64,000 nucleotides of DNA from Arsenophonus nilaparvatae (GTDB lineage Bacteria; Pseudomonadota; Gammaproteobacteria; Enterobacterales; Enterobacteriaceae). Within the stretch, counting starts at the first letter, position 1; every line of letters begins with the position of its first letter. This document shows positions 1 through 9,143 of this stretch, in pieces. The stretch is taken from the NCBI RefSeq assembly GCF_000757905.1, contig NZ_JRLH01000005.1. One strand, written 5' to 3'. A program made the translations under genes and the position numbers. A model generated the notes under the pieces. The model saw nothing but the letters and a program-made list of their open reading frames with translations, ran no database searches and was not told the origin of the DNA.

Positions 1-202
1 ACAGCCTAGGAACACAACTCATTTTGTTGCTATTGCACCAAAATGGCTTGTTGAATATTATTCAAATCAGTTAAATTTAAGATCAGTTGAATTACCCTGG
101 GAAAAAACAGCGCGTCCCTGTTATTTGATCTGGCATGAATCCACAACTCGTGACAAAGGGCATAAGTGGATGAAAACGCAATTAGGACAACTGAGTAACT
201 AA
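1..202 (+). CDS. leuO: LysR-type regulator LeuO, C-terminal fragment
   Basis: The first 202 bases read open in one frame (codons start at base 2) to a TAA at 200-202. About 66 residues are visible, including FVAIAPKWLVEYY, CYLIWHEST and RDKGHKWMKTQL. This is the end of a LysR-family effector-binding domain and resembles the LeuO C-terminus from memory. Position supports leuO: in E. coli leuO lies upstream of ilvIH-cra-mraZ, and cra-mraZ follow here. LeuO is a DNA-binding antagonist of H-NS silencing. The start lies outside the window, so the rest cannot be judged. A different LysR regulator is possible. Confidence 0.7.
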   Translation, partial: QPRNTTHFVAIAPKWLVEYYSNQLNLRSVELPWEKTARPCYLIWHESTTRDKGHKWMKTQLGQLSN

Positions 203-521
203 TAAATAGAATATTTTTTCGTATATTCTGCAAATAAGTCGATAGGAATAGATAATAACGTTTGAATTAAAGATAGTTTGTAAATTATCCCATTACAATT
301 ATCAAATTGATATATAAAATATTTTCTTTTATAAAAGCACTTTTATGCCAAGTCATTGATACGTTAGTGTGGATTTGGCGTGAACGTGTTTTTTAATTTC
401 ATTAAAGCCTCTTTTTTTATCCAGCAATTATGTATAATGCCGCTATTAGCTAACAGCTGTACGCTGAAATTATTTTTTATAACTTTAGCATATATAACCT
501 GTTGTCATTAAATAATTATAT
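203..521. other. AT-rich intergenic region between leuO and the acyl-CoA synthetase gene
   Basis: About 320 bases without a credible gene. No remnant of ilvI or ilvH, which follow leuO in E. coli, could be read on either strand. No clear terminator or promoter was recognised. The promoter of the downstream synthetase gene should lie here. Confidence 0.5.
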
Positions 522-2363
522 TTGGTAAATAAAAGTTCACTAAGGGAAGATATTTTGACTATTGAGAATTTGCATTCTTATCATTTAGTTAACCAGTTTC
601 AACAAAAGATTAATTCGCCAACTTTGGCTAAAAGAGTTGCTTTTAGAGAATGGTCAGCAGCTCATCAAAGACAATTAACATGGCAAGAAATTGGACAAAA
701 AACAGAATCTATTTCTTTAGCATTACTTGAATTAGGCGTGAACGTACAAGAAAATGTCGCTATTTTTGCCGACAATGGTATGAATTGGTCTTTAACTGAT
801 TTGGCCATTTTACAACTTCGGGCAGTGACGGTGCCTCTCTATTCAACCAGTAGTGTCACTCAGGCTACTTATATCTTAAATGATGCTAATATTCGCATTC
901 TATTTGTCGGTGATCAGGTTCAATATGATATAGCTAAGTCGCTATTTGAATTTTGTCCTAAATTGACTGATATTATTGTTTTTAATGAAGATATTGATAT
1001 TTCTGATTGCCCAAAAGCTTACCCTCTATCTGCATTAATAGCGAAATCTTCAACCCTATTTTTGGCAGAATTGAAACAGCGGATTGCACAACATCAATTA
1101 AGTGATTTATTTACATTAATTTATACTTCAGGTACCACCGGTGAGCCGAAAGGTGTGATGCTTGATTATGCCAATATGGCTGCTCAACTTTATTTACATG
1201 ATAAACGCTTAACATTAACTGAGTCAGATATTTCACTCTGTTTTTTGCCACTTTCTCATGTTTTTGAGCGAGCTTGGAGTTTCTATGTTATGCATATTGG
1301 CGCACAAAATGTCTATTTAACAGATGCTCAAAGTGTTAGAGAAGCTATGGTTGCAGTAAAACCCACTGTGATGTGCGCGGTGCCCCGTTTTTATGAAAAA
1401 GTTTATGCTGCCATAAATCAGAAAGTTGCCAAAGCGTCTTGGCTTCGTAGACAGCTTTTCAATTGGGCGCTTAGTCAAGGTAAACGTCATGTAGCACTGG
1501 CTCAACAAGGAAAAAAAGGCAATTGGTTGCACTGTTTTTTTTATAGTAATGCGGATAAATGGGTATTAACTAAATTAAAAATGATTTTAGGTGGTCGGTT
1601 ACGTTTTTTACCTGCCGCTGGCGCTCATCTTGATGATAAAGTTATTAGTTTCTTTTTGGCTGTCGGTATCAATATCAAATATGGTTATGGTATGACAGAA
1701 ACTTGCGCAACAATTTCTTGTTGGGAAGAGAATAATTATTGCTTAGGTTCGATTGGTACACCGCTATCTGATATTCAGGTGCGTATTGGTCAGGAAAATG
1801 AGATCCAGGTTAAAGGGCCTATTGTAATGAGGGGCTACTTTAATAAGCCAACTGAAACAGCACAGGCCTTCACCCAAGATGGTTGGTTCAAAACAGGAGA
1901 TAGCGGTAAGCTTGATGCAGCCGGAAACTTGTTCATTACCGAACGGTTAAAGGATTTAATGAAAACCTCTAATGGTAAATATATTGCTCCTCAATTGATT
2001 GAAGGGGCATTAGGTCAAGATCGTTTTATTGAACATATTGCAGTAATCGCTGATGCGCGTAAATTTGTTTCCGCACTGATCGTGCCTTGTTTTGATTCAC
2101 TGGAAGAGTATGCCCATTCAATTAATTTGAAATATTGCTGTCGATTGGAGCTATTACGTAATAGTCGTATTGTTGAACTATTTGATTCACGCCTCAAAGA
2201 AATGCAAAAGAATTTTGCCAGTTTTCATCAAGTAAAACGTTTTACTCTGTTACCTATTGGTTTTTCTATGGAAAATGGTGAATTAACCCCGACTTTAAAA
2301 TTAAGGCGTATGATCATCGCACAACGATATCAGCGTGAAATTGAATCCATGTACCAAGACTAA
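522..2363 (+). CDS. AMP-forming long-chain acyl-CoA synthetase-like protein (FAA1 family)
   Basis: A 613-aa adenylate-forming enzyme, expected to activate a fatty acid with ATP and load it onto CoA. The ATP-binding motif YTSGTTGEPKG starts near residue 201, the GYGMTETCA motif is near the middle, and the C-terminal hinge shows GWFKTGDSG and TERLKDLMKTSNGK. The order and length fit the COG1022 (FAA1) long-chain group rather than acetyl-CoA synthetase. The start is uncertain: the longest reading uses TTG at 522 with no good ribosome site, and other TTG codons follow within 40 bases. It sits alone between leuO and cra, where E. coli has ilvIH. The substrate cannot be told from sequence. Confidence 0.8.
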   Translation: MVNKSSLREDILTIENLHSYHLVNQFQQKINSPTLAKRVAFREWSAAHQRQLTWQEIGQKTESISLALLELGVNVQENVAIFADNGMNWSLTDLAILQLRAVTVPLYSTSSVTQATYILNDANIRILFVGDQVQYDIAKSLFEFCPKLTDIIVFNEDIDISDCPKAYPLSALIAKSSTLFLAELKQRIAQHQLSDLFTLIYTSGTTGEPKGVMLDYANMAAQLYLHDKRLTLTESDISLCFLPLSHVFERAWSFYVMHIGAQNVYLTDAQSVREAMVAVKPTVMCAVPRFYEKVYAAINQKVAKASWLRRQLFNWALSQGKRHVALAQQGKKGNWLHCFFYSNADKWVLTKLKMILGGRLRFLPAAGAHLDDKVISFFLAVGINIKYGYGMTETCATISCWEENNYCLGSIGTPLSDIQVRIGQENEIQVKGPIVMRGYFNKPTETAQAFTQDGWFKTGDSGKLDAAGNLFITERLKDLMKTSNGKYIAPQLIEGALGQDRFIEHIAVIADARKFVSALIVPCFDSLEEYAHSINLKYCCRLELLRNSRIVELFDSRLKEMQKNFASFHQVKRFTLLPIGFSMENGELTPTLKLRRMIIAQRYQREIESMYQD

Positions 2364-2497
2364 ATTCTAATAGGGTTTTCATGGTGAAAAAAAAGCAAAT
2401 TTTGCGGTGAAAATATCTCTTCAGCAAGTTAAAATGGAGCAACATTTATTGTCTCAAGCTTTTGAGACTTTTCCTGTTTGTAAAAGGGGTCATCAAC

Positions 2498-3505
2498 GTG
2501 AAATTGGATGAAATTGCCCGTCTAGCCGGAGTTTCTCGCACAACCGCCAGTTATGTTATCAATGGTAAAGCTAAACAGTATCGAGTCAGTGATAAGACCG
2601 TTGAAAGAGTGATGTCTGTTGTTAAGGAACATAACTATTATCCAAATGCGGTTGCTGCAGGTCTTCGAGCTGGCCGTACCCATTCAATTGGTTTGGTGAT
2701 CCCAGATTTAGAAAATACCAGTTATACACGGATTGCAAATTATCTTGAGCGTAAGGCACGTCAATGTGGGTATCAGTTACTCATTGCCTGCTCGGAGGAT
2801 CAACCAGATAACGAAACTCGGTGTATCGAGCACTTACTAAAGCGTCAGGTGGATGCAATCATTGTTTCTACCGCTCTAGCCCCGGAACATCCCTTTTATC
2901 AGCGCTGGACTAACCGTTCATTACCTATTATTGCTTTAGATCGCGCATTAGAACAACAGCATTTTATTAGTGTTGTTGGTGATGATTTACAAGATGCCAA
3001 AATGTTAGCAACTGAATTACACAAATTTTCGGTTAAAAAAGTTCTCTATTTAGGTGCGCTGCCAGAGCTTTCTGTTAGCTTATTACGTGAACAGGGATTT
3101 AGAGAATCTTGGCAAGATAATTCACATTCTGTCACTTATTTATATGCGAGTAGTTATGAACGTCATGCTGCTGAAGAAATTTTTGCGCAGTGGTTAAATC
3201 ATAATGAAATGCCGGAAGCGTTTTTTACAACATCATTTTCTCTGTTACAAGGAGTAATGGACGTGATGTTAAAGCGTAATGGGCAATTAGCAAATGATGT
3301 TGTGATTGCAACTTTTGGTGATAATGAATTGTTAGATTTTTTTACTTGTCCAGTATTATCGGTTGTTCAACGTCACCAAGCTATTGCTGATAAAGTAATA
3401 GAACTGGTATTAGCCAGTTTAAGTGAAAATAATAAGCCAAGCATTGGTGTAACACGTATCCAGCGTGACCTATGTAGAAGAGGTAGCTTAAGTCGTAAAA
3501 TTTAA
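2498..3505 (+). CDS. cra: catabolite repressor/activator Cra (FruR)
   Basis: A LacI/GalR-family repressor of carbon flow that responds to fructose phosphates in E. coli. The N-terminal helix-turn-helix reads KLDEIARLAGVSRTTASYV, followed by the hinge and a periplasmic-binding-like effector domain (SIGLVIPDLENTSYTRIANY). The GTG at 2498 is chosen because it gives the family N-terminus and follows a good ribosome site (AAAGGGG at 2483-2489). An in-frame TTG at 2462 would add 12 foreign residues. The resulting 335 aa matches E. coli (334 aa). It is followed by a terminator and the mraZ promoter, as in E. coli. Confidence 0.95.
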   Translation: MKLDEIARLAGVSRTTASYVINGKAKQYRVSDKTVERVMSVVKEHNYYPNAVAAGLRAGRTHSIGLVIPDLENTSYTRIANYLERKARQCGYQLLIACSEDQPDNETRCIEHLLKRQVDAIIVSTALAPEHPFYQRWTNRSLPIIALDRALEQQHFISVVGDDLQDAKMLATELHKFSVKKVLYLGALPELSVSLLREQGFRESWQDNSHSVTYLYASSYERHAAEEIFAQWLNHNEMPEAFFTTSFSLLQGVMDVMLKRNGQLANDVVIATFGDNELLDFFTCPVLSVVQRHQAIADKVIELVLASLSENNKPSIGVTRIQRDLCRRGSLSRKI

Positions 3506-3533
3506 CTTAAGTTAAAAATTATTTAATCAAATT

Positions 3534-3570
3534 TAAAAAATGCGCTATTAAAATGGCGTATTTTTTAAAA
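3534..3570 (+). terminator. probable rho-independent terminator of cra
   Basis: A run of A and TGCGC (3535-3545) can pair with GCGTA and a run of T (3556-3566), with one G-U pair and a 10-base loop. A compact alternative stem uses CGCTAT/ATGGCG. The T tract follows directly, 29 bases after the cra stop. Confidence 0.6.
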
Positions 3571-4050
3571 ATTAATAAACTAATAACAATAAATAGTAAT
3601 AATTCCTAATAAAATTGTTTCGAATAATAAGATTCACACATAAAATAGTCACGGACTGATTAGAATATTTTTCTATTCAAAGTATAGACTTTGTACGATA
3701 AACGATATAAAAAGTTACTGTATATTTATCAGTATGTGCAATATACTGATAAATAATATAATTTTTAAAATTTTACGACAAATAATTTTGGGGAAGTTTG
3801 ATTAATTGTTATTTGTATGGATAAAGTGTTATCTGAAGGTTGATTTAAAATGAAGCATTGGTTGTGTATTTTAGTTTTTATTTCATTTTTTGCGAAATAA
3901 ATAAGTTTCGGCAGTGAATATAAGTATAAAAATTAATTTATTCAATTTTATCATAATGTTAATTGTTTTTAATTTTTTACTCGTCAGAAAACCCACCCAA
4001 TCATCTTCCAACATTATTCTGTAAATAAAACTAAAGCACCGTGCTGTTGC

Positions 4051-4080
4051 TTGACAAGATTTTCATACCCTTCGTAAACT
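4051..4080 (+). promoter_or_regulatory. division/cell-wall cluster promoter (Pmra)
   Basis: A perfect -35 TTGACA (4051-4056) is followed after 18 bases by TAAACT (4075-4080). The block TTGACAAG...TTTTC...CGTAAACTC is nearly the same as the E. coli Pmra promoter as I remember it. It lies 64-93 bases upstream of mraZ and would drive the whole mra/dcw cluster. Confidence 0.8.
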
Positions 4081-4090
4081 CTATAGTAAG

Positions 4091-4115
4091 TGGGAAATTG
4101 TGGTGTAATGTGGTG
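4091..4115 (+). promoter_or_regulatory. MraZ operator: three boxes at 10-base spacing
   Basis: TGGGA (4091-4095), TGGTG (4101-4105) and TGGTG (4111-4115) are spaced exactly 10 bases apart just downstream of the Pmra -10. The known MraZ site is a set of TGGGN direct repeats separated by five bases. Only the first box keeps GGG; the other two have T at the third G. Confidence 0.7.
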
Positions 4116-4143
4116 ATTTTTGTAATATAAGGGTTGAAGAGAT

Positions 4144-4602
4144 ATGTTTCGTGGCGCAACACTCGTCAATCTCGACAGCAAAGGGCGATTAACCGTGCCT
4201 ACGCGTTATCGCGGTATGCTGAACGAGGAGTCTGAAGGGCAGATGGTTTTTACTATCGACCTTCATCAGCCATGCCTATTACTTTATACATTACCTGAAT
4301 GGGAAATTATTGAAAAAAAACTATCACAACTTTCTACTATGAATCCGGCTGAACGTCGTGTTCAGCGTTTATTACTTGGGCATGCCAGTGAATGTCAGAT
4401 GGATAGTGCAGGTCGTCTTTTGCTCGCTAATACTTTGCGGCAACATGCCGGGCTCAAAAAGGCAGTTATGCTGGTTGGTCAAATTAATAAATTTGAGTTA
4501 TGGGATGAGCAGACTTGGTATCAGCAAGTACAAACGGATATTGAGGCTCAACACAGCACAAATGAACCATTATCAACGCGGTTACAGGATCTATCTCTTT
4601 AA
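4144..4602 (+). CDS. mraZ: transcriptional regulator MraZ
   Basis: The 152-aa MraZ/AbrB-fold protein, first gene of the division and cell-wall cluster. It starts MFRGATLVNLDSKGRLTVP and has the two swapped-hairpin repeats typical of the family (DSKGRL near residue 11 and DSAGRLLL near residue 83). It forms rings that bind TGGG repeats and represses its own operon, and such repeats lie just upstream. Length equals E. coli. It ends one base before rsmH starts. Confidence 0.97.
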   Translation: MFRGATLVNLDSKGRLTVPTRYRGMLNEESEGQMVFTIDLHQPCLLLYTLPEWEIIEKKLSQLSTMNPAERRVQRLLLGHASECQMDSAGRLLLANTLRQHAGLKKAVMLVGQINKFELWDEQTWYQQVQTDIEAQHSTNEPLSTRLQDLSL

Positions 4603-4603
4603 T

Positions 4604-5557
4604 ATGGCAGACAGTCGGTTTAAACACATCAGTGTGCTTCTTGATGAAGCAGTCAATGGATTGAATATAAAAGCAAATGGCATTTATGTTGACGGTACTT
4701 TTGGCCGGGGAGGGCACTCGCAATTAATTCTCTCCCGGTTAGGCAGTGAAGGGCGCCTGATCGCGATAGATAGAGATCCGCATGCAGTGGCAGCCGCTGA
4801 AAAAATGATCACTGATGACAGATTTTTAATTAAACATGGTTCTTTTTCTCAGTTACAGACATTTATTGCAGAAGAGGAATTAGTTGGCAAGATTGATGGC
4901 GTACTGCTTGATTTAGGTGTTTCATCACCGCAATTAGATGATCCAGAGCGAGGCTTTTCTTTTATGCGTGATGGACCATTAGATATGCGAATGGATCCGA
5001 CGACAGGTCAATCTGCCGCTGAATGGCTGATGAAGGCGGAAGAATCGGATATAGCCTGGGTATTGAAAACTTATGGTGAAGAACGATTTGCAAAAAGAAT
5101 TGCAAAAGCGATTGTGGCTCGTAACCATCATTCAGCGGAAGAGCCATTAACACGGACAAAACAACTTGCAGAATTGATAGCACAAGTTAGTCCGTTTAAA
5201 GAGAAACATAAGCATCCAGCAACGCGATCGTTCCAGGCAATTCGTATTTATATCAATAGTGAATTGGAAGAAATAGCAAAAGCATTAGAGGGTTCATTGA
5301 AGGTATTGGCACCGCAGGGACGGTTGTCGATTATTAGTTTTCATTCATTGGAAGATAGATTGGTTAAGCGTTTTATCCGCGAGCATAGCAGAGGACCAAA
5401 AATCCCGGTCGGATTACCATTAACCGATGTGCAATTAAAAGCAATTGGTAGCCCGATATTGAAAGTGTTAGGCAAAATGAAACCGACAGCAAGAGAAGTT
5501 ATCGAAAATCCACGAGCAAGAAGCTCAGTTGTACGTTTTGCTGAAATGTTGGAATGA
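4604..5557 (+). CDS. rsmH: 16S rRNA (cytosine(1402)-N(4))-methyltransferase RsmH
   Basis: SAM-dependent methyltransferase (formerly MraW) that modifies C1402 in the ribosomal decoding centre. It starts MADSRFKHISVLLDEAV, with the SAM-binding motif YVDGTFGRGGHS and later GVLLDLGVSSPQLD and ERGFSF. The ATG at 4604 is chosen over a longer in-frame reading through mraZ because it gives the family N-terminus and 317 aa (E. coli 313). Its stop overlaps the ftsL start. Confidence 0.97.
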   Translation: MADSRFKHISVLLDEAVNGLNIKANGIYVDGTFGRGGHSQLILSRLGSEGRLIAIDRDPHAVAAAEKMITDDRFLIKHGSFSQLQTFIAEEELVGKIDGVLLDLGVSSPQLDDPERGFSFMRDGPLDMRMDPTTGQSAAEWLMKAEESDIAWVLKTYGEERFAKRIAKAIVARNHHSAEEPLTRTKQLAELIAQVSPFKEKHKHPATRSFQAIRIYINSELEEIAKALEGSLKVLAPQGRLSIISFHSLEDRLVKRFIREHSRGPKIPVGLPLTDVQLKAIGSPILKVLGKMKPTAREVIENPRARSSVVRFAEMLE

Positions 5558-5877
5558 TAATGACTGCGGAAAAATATAGCTTAATTAGGATCATTGGTTA
5601 CGATATTTTTCGGCACGGAGCTGTCCCGTTGATTCTATTGATAGTGATTATTATATCAGCGATTTCAATTGTTACAGTCAGTCATCAAACACGATTATTG
5701 ACAGCACAAAAGGATTTGATGACAGAAGAAAAAGAATCTTTAGATATAGAATGGCGCAATTTGATTTTGGAAGAAAACTCATTAGGAAATCATAGTCGAG
5801 TTGAACGCCTTTCGGTTGAAAAGCTACAAATGGTCCATGTAGATCCGACACAAGAACATATTGTGATTGCAAAATAG
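5554..5877 (+). CDS. ftsL: cell division protein FtsL
   Basis: A 107-aa bitopic membrane protein of the FtsQLB subcomplex. There is a short cytoplasmic start, one membrane segment (VPLILLIVIIISAISIVTV, about residues 24-42) and a periplasmic coiled-coil segment (LLTAQKDLMTEEKESLDIEWRN split over heptads). It is shorter than E. coli FtsL (121 aa). The first ATG (5554) overlaps the rsmH stop; the ATG at 5560 is an equally good start. Identity rests on position plus topology, because FtsL sequence is poorly conserved. Confidence 0.9.
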   Translation: MIMTAEKYSLIRIIGYDIFRHGAVPLILLIVIIISAISIVTVSHQTRLLTAQKDLMTEEKESLDIEWRNLILEENSLGNHSRVERLSVEKLQMVHVDPTQEHIVIAK

Positions 5878-5899
5878 TTTTAGTCAATAGGTAAACAAC

Positions 5900-7669
5900 A
5901 TGAAGCCTGCGCGCTCAGTGAAGTATAAAAGACGGTACGAAGAAAAAGTTAGCTATGTTAGCTGGCGTTTCTTGCTATTGTGTGCGGGCATAGGATTGGC
6001 ATTAATTGGTCTCATTATTCGTGTTACTTATCTACAAGTTATTAACCCGGAAGAGCTTGTTAAAGAAGGTGATATGCGTTCGCTTCGCGTTCAGAAAGTG
6101 ACGGCTGCACGGGGCATGATAAGTGATCGTGAGGGGCGTCAGCTAGCAGTAAGTGTTCCGGTTTATGCTATTTGGGCTGATCCGAAAATAATTTACGAAA
6201 ATGGTGGATTAACCAATGATGAACGTTGGCAAGCATTAGCGGATGAGCTAAGGCTCCCGCTCGAGCAAGTGAACCATAAAATTAGTCTTAACCCTAACAG
6301 TCGGTTTGCCTATTTAGCGCGCCAAGTGAATCCATCTGTTGGTGAATATATTAGCAAATTAAAAATAGCCGGTATTTATTTGCGTAAAGAGTCTCGTCGC
6401 TATTATCCATCTGGTCCAGTAGCAGCGCATTTAATTGGGGTAACAGATATTGATGGACAGGGAATTGAAGGAATTGAAAAAAGCTTTAACTATCTATTAA
6501 CTGGGGCTCCAGGCGAAAGGATAGTGCGTAAAGATCGTTATGGGCGAGTTATCGAAGATGTTTCTTCCATTGATAGTCAGGTTGCCCACGACTTGGTATT
6601 AAGTATTGACGAACGCATACAGTCATTGGTTTATCGTGAATTAACACGCAGTGTAATGGAGAATAAAGCCGAGTCGGGTACTGCTATTTTAGTCGATGTT
6701 CATACGGGTGAAGTATTGGCGATGGCTAACAGCCCCTCCTATAACCCGAATAATCTTGCTGGTACTCCAACTCAAGTGATGCGTAACCGCGCGATCACCG
6801 ATGTATTTGAACCTGGATCAACAGTTAAGCCGATGGTAATCGTTAGTGCATTGAATAATGGAATTGTCAAAGCCAATAGTGTGTTAAATACTCAACCCTA
6901 TATAATTAGTGGTCATGAAATTAAAGATGTAGCAAGGTATAGTGAGTTATCGATTACAGGTATTTTACAAAAATCAAGTAATGTTGGTGTTTCAAAGTTA
7001 GCGTTAGCGATGCCTGCCGATGAACTGGTAGACGTTTATGCTCGTTTCGGTTTGGGTAAACCAACAAATTTAGGATTAATTGGAGAAAGTAGTGGCATCT
7101 TTCCTAATAAAAAAATGCGGTGGTCTGAATTTGAAAGGGCCACCTTTTCTTTTGGTTATGGGCTAATGGTAACACCATTACAGTTAGCGAGAGTTTATGC
7201 AACAATTGGTAGTTTTGGTATTTATCGCCCGCTATCAATTACAAAAGTTGATCCGCCGGTATCTGGAGCTCGTATTTTCCCTGAGGCGATTATGCGGACG
7301 GTGGTTCGCATGATGGAAAGTGTTGCATTGCCTGGTGGTGGTGGTGTTCGAGCCGCAGTGAAGGGTTATCGAATAGCAATTAAGACAGGTACAGCAAAAA
7401 AAGTTGGTAATGATGGCCATTATATTAATCAATATATTGCTTATACGGCTGGCGTAGCACCGGCAAGTAACCCTCGTTATGCCCTGGTTGTGATTATCAA
7501 TGAGCCTACTGCGGGGAAATATTACGGTGGTGCTGTTTCTGCGCCCGTATTTGGAGCCATTATGGGCGGCGTTTTACGTTTAATGAATATAGAGCCTGAT
7601 GCATTGACCTCAGATGATAATGAATTAGTAATTAACAAGATAAAAGAGGATACAGGTGGCAGATCGTAA
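5900..7669 (+). CDS. ftsI: septal peptidoglycan transpeptidase FtsI (PBP3)
   Basis: The 589-aa class B penicillin-binding protein that crosslinks septal peptidoglycan. It has one N-terminal membrane anchor (about residues 22-46), a pedestal domain and a C-terminal transpeptidase domain. The active-site motifs are EPGSTVKPM (catalytic Ser), SSNVG and KTGTAKK. Length matches E. coli (588). It overlaps murE by 14 bases. Confidence 0.97.
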   Translation: MKPARSVKYKRRYEEKVSYVSWRFLLLCAGIGLALIGLIIRVTYLQVINPEELVKEGDMRSLRVQKVTAARGMISDREGRQLAVSVPVYAIWADPKIIYENGGLTNDERWQALADELRLPLEQVNHKISLNPNSRFAYLARQVNPSVGEYISKLKIAGIYLRKESRRYYPSGPVAAHLIGVTDIDGQGIEGIEKSFNYLLTGAPGERIVRKDRYGRVIEDVSSIDSQVAHDLVLSIDERIQSLVYRELTRSVMENKAESGTAILVDVHTGEVLAMANSPSYNPNNLAGTPTQVMRNRAITDVFEPGSTVKPMVIVSALNNGIVKANSVLNTQPYIISGHEIKDVARYSELSITGILQKSSNVGVSKLALAMPADELVDVYARFGLGKPTNLGLIGESSGIFPNKKMRWSEFERATFSFGYGLMVTPLQLARVYATIGSFGIYRPLSITKVDPPVSGARIFPEAIMRTVVRMMESVALPGGGGVRAAVKGYRIAIKTGTAKKVGNDGHYINQYIAYTAGVAPASNPRYALVVIINEPTAGKYYGGAVSAPVFGAIMGGVLRLMNIEPDALTSDDNELVINKIKEDTGGRS

Positions 7670-9143
7670 TCTACGCGATTTACTTGCACCACTGGGTGTT
7701 AACGCGCCAGATAAGGTGTTACGAGAAATGACGCTTGATAGCCGTAAGGTAGCGGCAGGAGACCTATTTTTAGCAATTAATGGCCATCAAACAGATGGAC
7801 GACAATATATTTCTCAAGCGATAGCGCAAGGTGTGGCCGCAATTATTGCTGAAGCACAAGGCGAGACAGAAGCTGGAACGATTCGATATATGCATGGCGT
7901 CCCTGTCATTTATATTAATGATCTGAATAATCAATTATCACTGTTAGCGGGAGAATTTTATCAACATCCAGCTGCAAAATTGCGATTAATTGGTGTAACA
8001 GGAACAAATGGTAAAACAACCACTACTCAGCTAATTGCTCAGTGGGCTAAAGGGCTGGGCGAAGTCAGTGCCATAATGGGCACGGTTGGTAACGGAATAT
8101 TAGGACAAATTGTACCTAGTGAAAATACCACCGGCTCGGCGGTTGATGTTCAGGCTGAATTGCAGTTGTTGGTTGACAAGCAGGCAACCTTAGTGGCGAT
8201 GGAAGTTTCCTCCCATGGCTTAGTGCAAGGTCGGGTTGCTGCTATTCCTTTTACCGCTGCTGTGTTTACTAATTTAAGTCGTGATCACCTTGATTATCAT
8301 GGTGATATGCAAAATTATGCAGCGGCAAAATGGTTATTATTTTCAAGCCATAAATCTGATAAACAGATTATCAATGTAGATGATGATACCGGTTTGCAGT
8401 GGCTTGCAAGATTGCCACAAGCATGTGCAGTTTCGATGGAGGATCGCATACCTACCGATTGGCAGGGTGCTTGGGTGCTAGTGGAGCAAGTTGATTATCA
8501 TGATCGTGGGGCGACTATTCATTTTAATTCGACTTGGGGAAAAAGTTCGCTAGAAAGCCCACTAATGGGGGCTTTTAATGTTAATAATGTCATGTTAGCC
8601 ATGGCGACACTTTTAATGATCGGTTACCCATTTGATACGGTGATAAAATCATCACATGCCATACAACCGGTCTGTGGACGAATGGAAGTCTTCACCTCAC
8701 CAGGGCGGCCAACGGTTGTTGTCGATTATGCTCATACTCCGGATGCACTCGAAAAAGCATTAATTGCGCTCCGTCTCCATTGTCGTGGCAAACTTTGGTG
8801 TGTATTTGGCTGTGGTGGTGATAGAGACAAGGGTAAACGTGCATTAATGGGTAGTGTGGCTGAACAGTATGCTGATATTGTGGTAGTAACCGATGATAAT
8901 CCACGTAGTGAAGAGCCAAAAGCCATAATCGATGATATTTTAAGCGGTTTTCTTGATGCTGGTCGGGCAATGCCGATTGTTGGCCGAGTGGAAGCGGTCA
9001 CTAGTGCGATTATGCAGGCCGATACTGATGATGTCATATTAATTGCCGGTAAAGGTCATGAAGATTATCAAATTATTGGTGATCGTCGGCTCGATTATTC
9101 CGATCGCTTGACGGTAGCCCGGCTATTGGGGGTGATGGCATGA
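7656..9143 (+). CDS. murE: UDP-MurNAc-tripeptide synthetase MurE
   Basis: Adds meso-diaminopimelate to UDP-MurNAc-L-Ala-D-Glu in the cytoplasm. It is a 495-aa Mur ligase with ATP loop GVTGTNGKTTTTQ, central NLSRDHLDYHG and the DNPR motif (DDNPRSEEP) that marks meso-DAP specificity. The start is GTG at 7656, inside the ftsI end, giving VADRNLRDLLAP. It overlaps murF by four bases. Confidence 0.97.
   Translation: MADRNLRDLLAPLGVNAPDKVLREMTLDSRKVAAGDLFLAINGHQTDGRQYISQAIAQGVAAIIAEAQGETEAGTIRYMHGVPVIYINDLNNQLSLLAGEFYQHPAAKLRLIGVTGTNGKTTTTQLIAQWAKGLGEVSAIMGTVGNGILGQIVPSENTTGSAVDVQAELQLLVDKQATLVAMEVSSHGLVQGRVAAIPFTAAVFTNLSRDHLDYHGDMQNYAAAKWLLFSSHKSDKQIINVDDDTGLQWLARLPQACAVSMEDRIPTDWQGAWVLVEQVDYHDRGATIHFNSTWGKSSLESPLMGAFNVNNVMLAMATLLMIGYPFDTVIKSSHAIQPVCGRMEVFTSPGRPTVVVDYAHTPDALEKALIALRLHCRGKLWCVFGCGGDRDKGKRALMGSVAEQYADIVVVTDDNPRSEEPKAIIDDILSGFLDAGRAMPIVGRVEAVTSAIMQADTDDVILIAGKGHEDYQIIGDRRLDYSDRLTVARLLGVMA

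Larger units (their letters stand above)
3571..4143. other. long AT-rich leader region upstream of the mraZ operon
   Basis: About 570 bases with no gene. Only the last 100 bases have recognisable signals: the conserved mraZ promoter and MraZ boxes, listed separately. The remainder is AT-rich with scattered stops in all frames. No remnant gene was recognised. Confidence 0.5.

Noticed and set aside
4358..4603. N-terminal extension of RsmH through mraZ
   Set aside because: The extension is an out-of-frame reading of mraZ; the ATG at 4604 gives the family start.
8692..9037. Overlapping minus-strand frames inside murE
   Set aside because: Shadows of a conserved gene; no ribosome site or family match.
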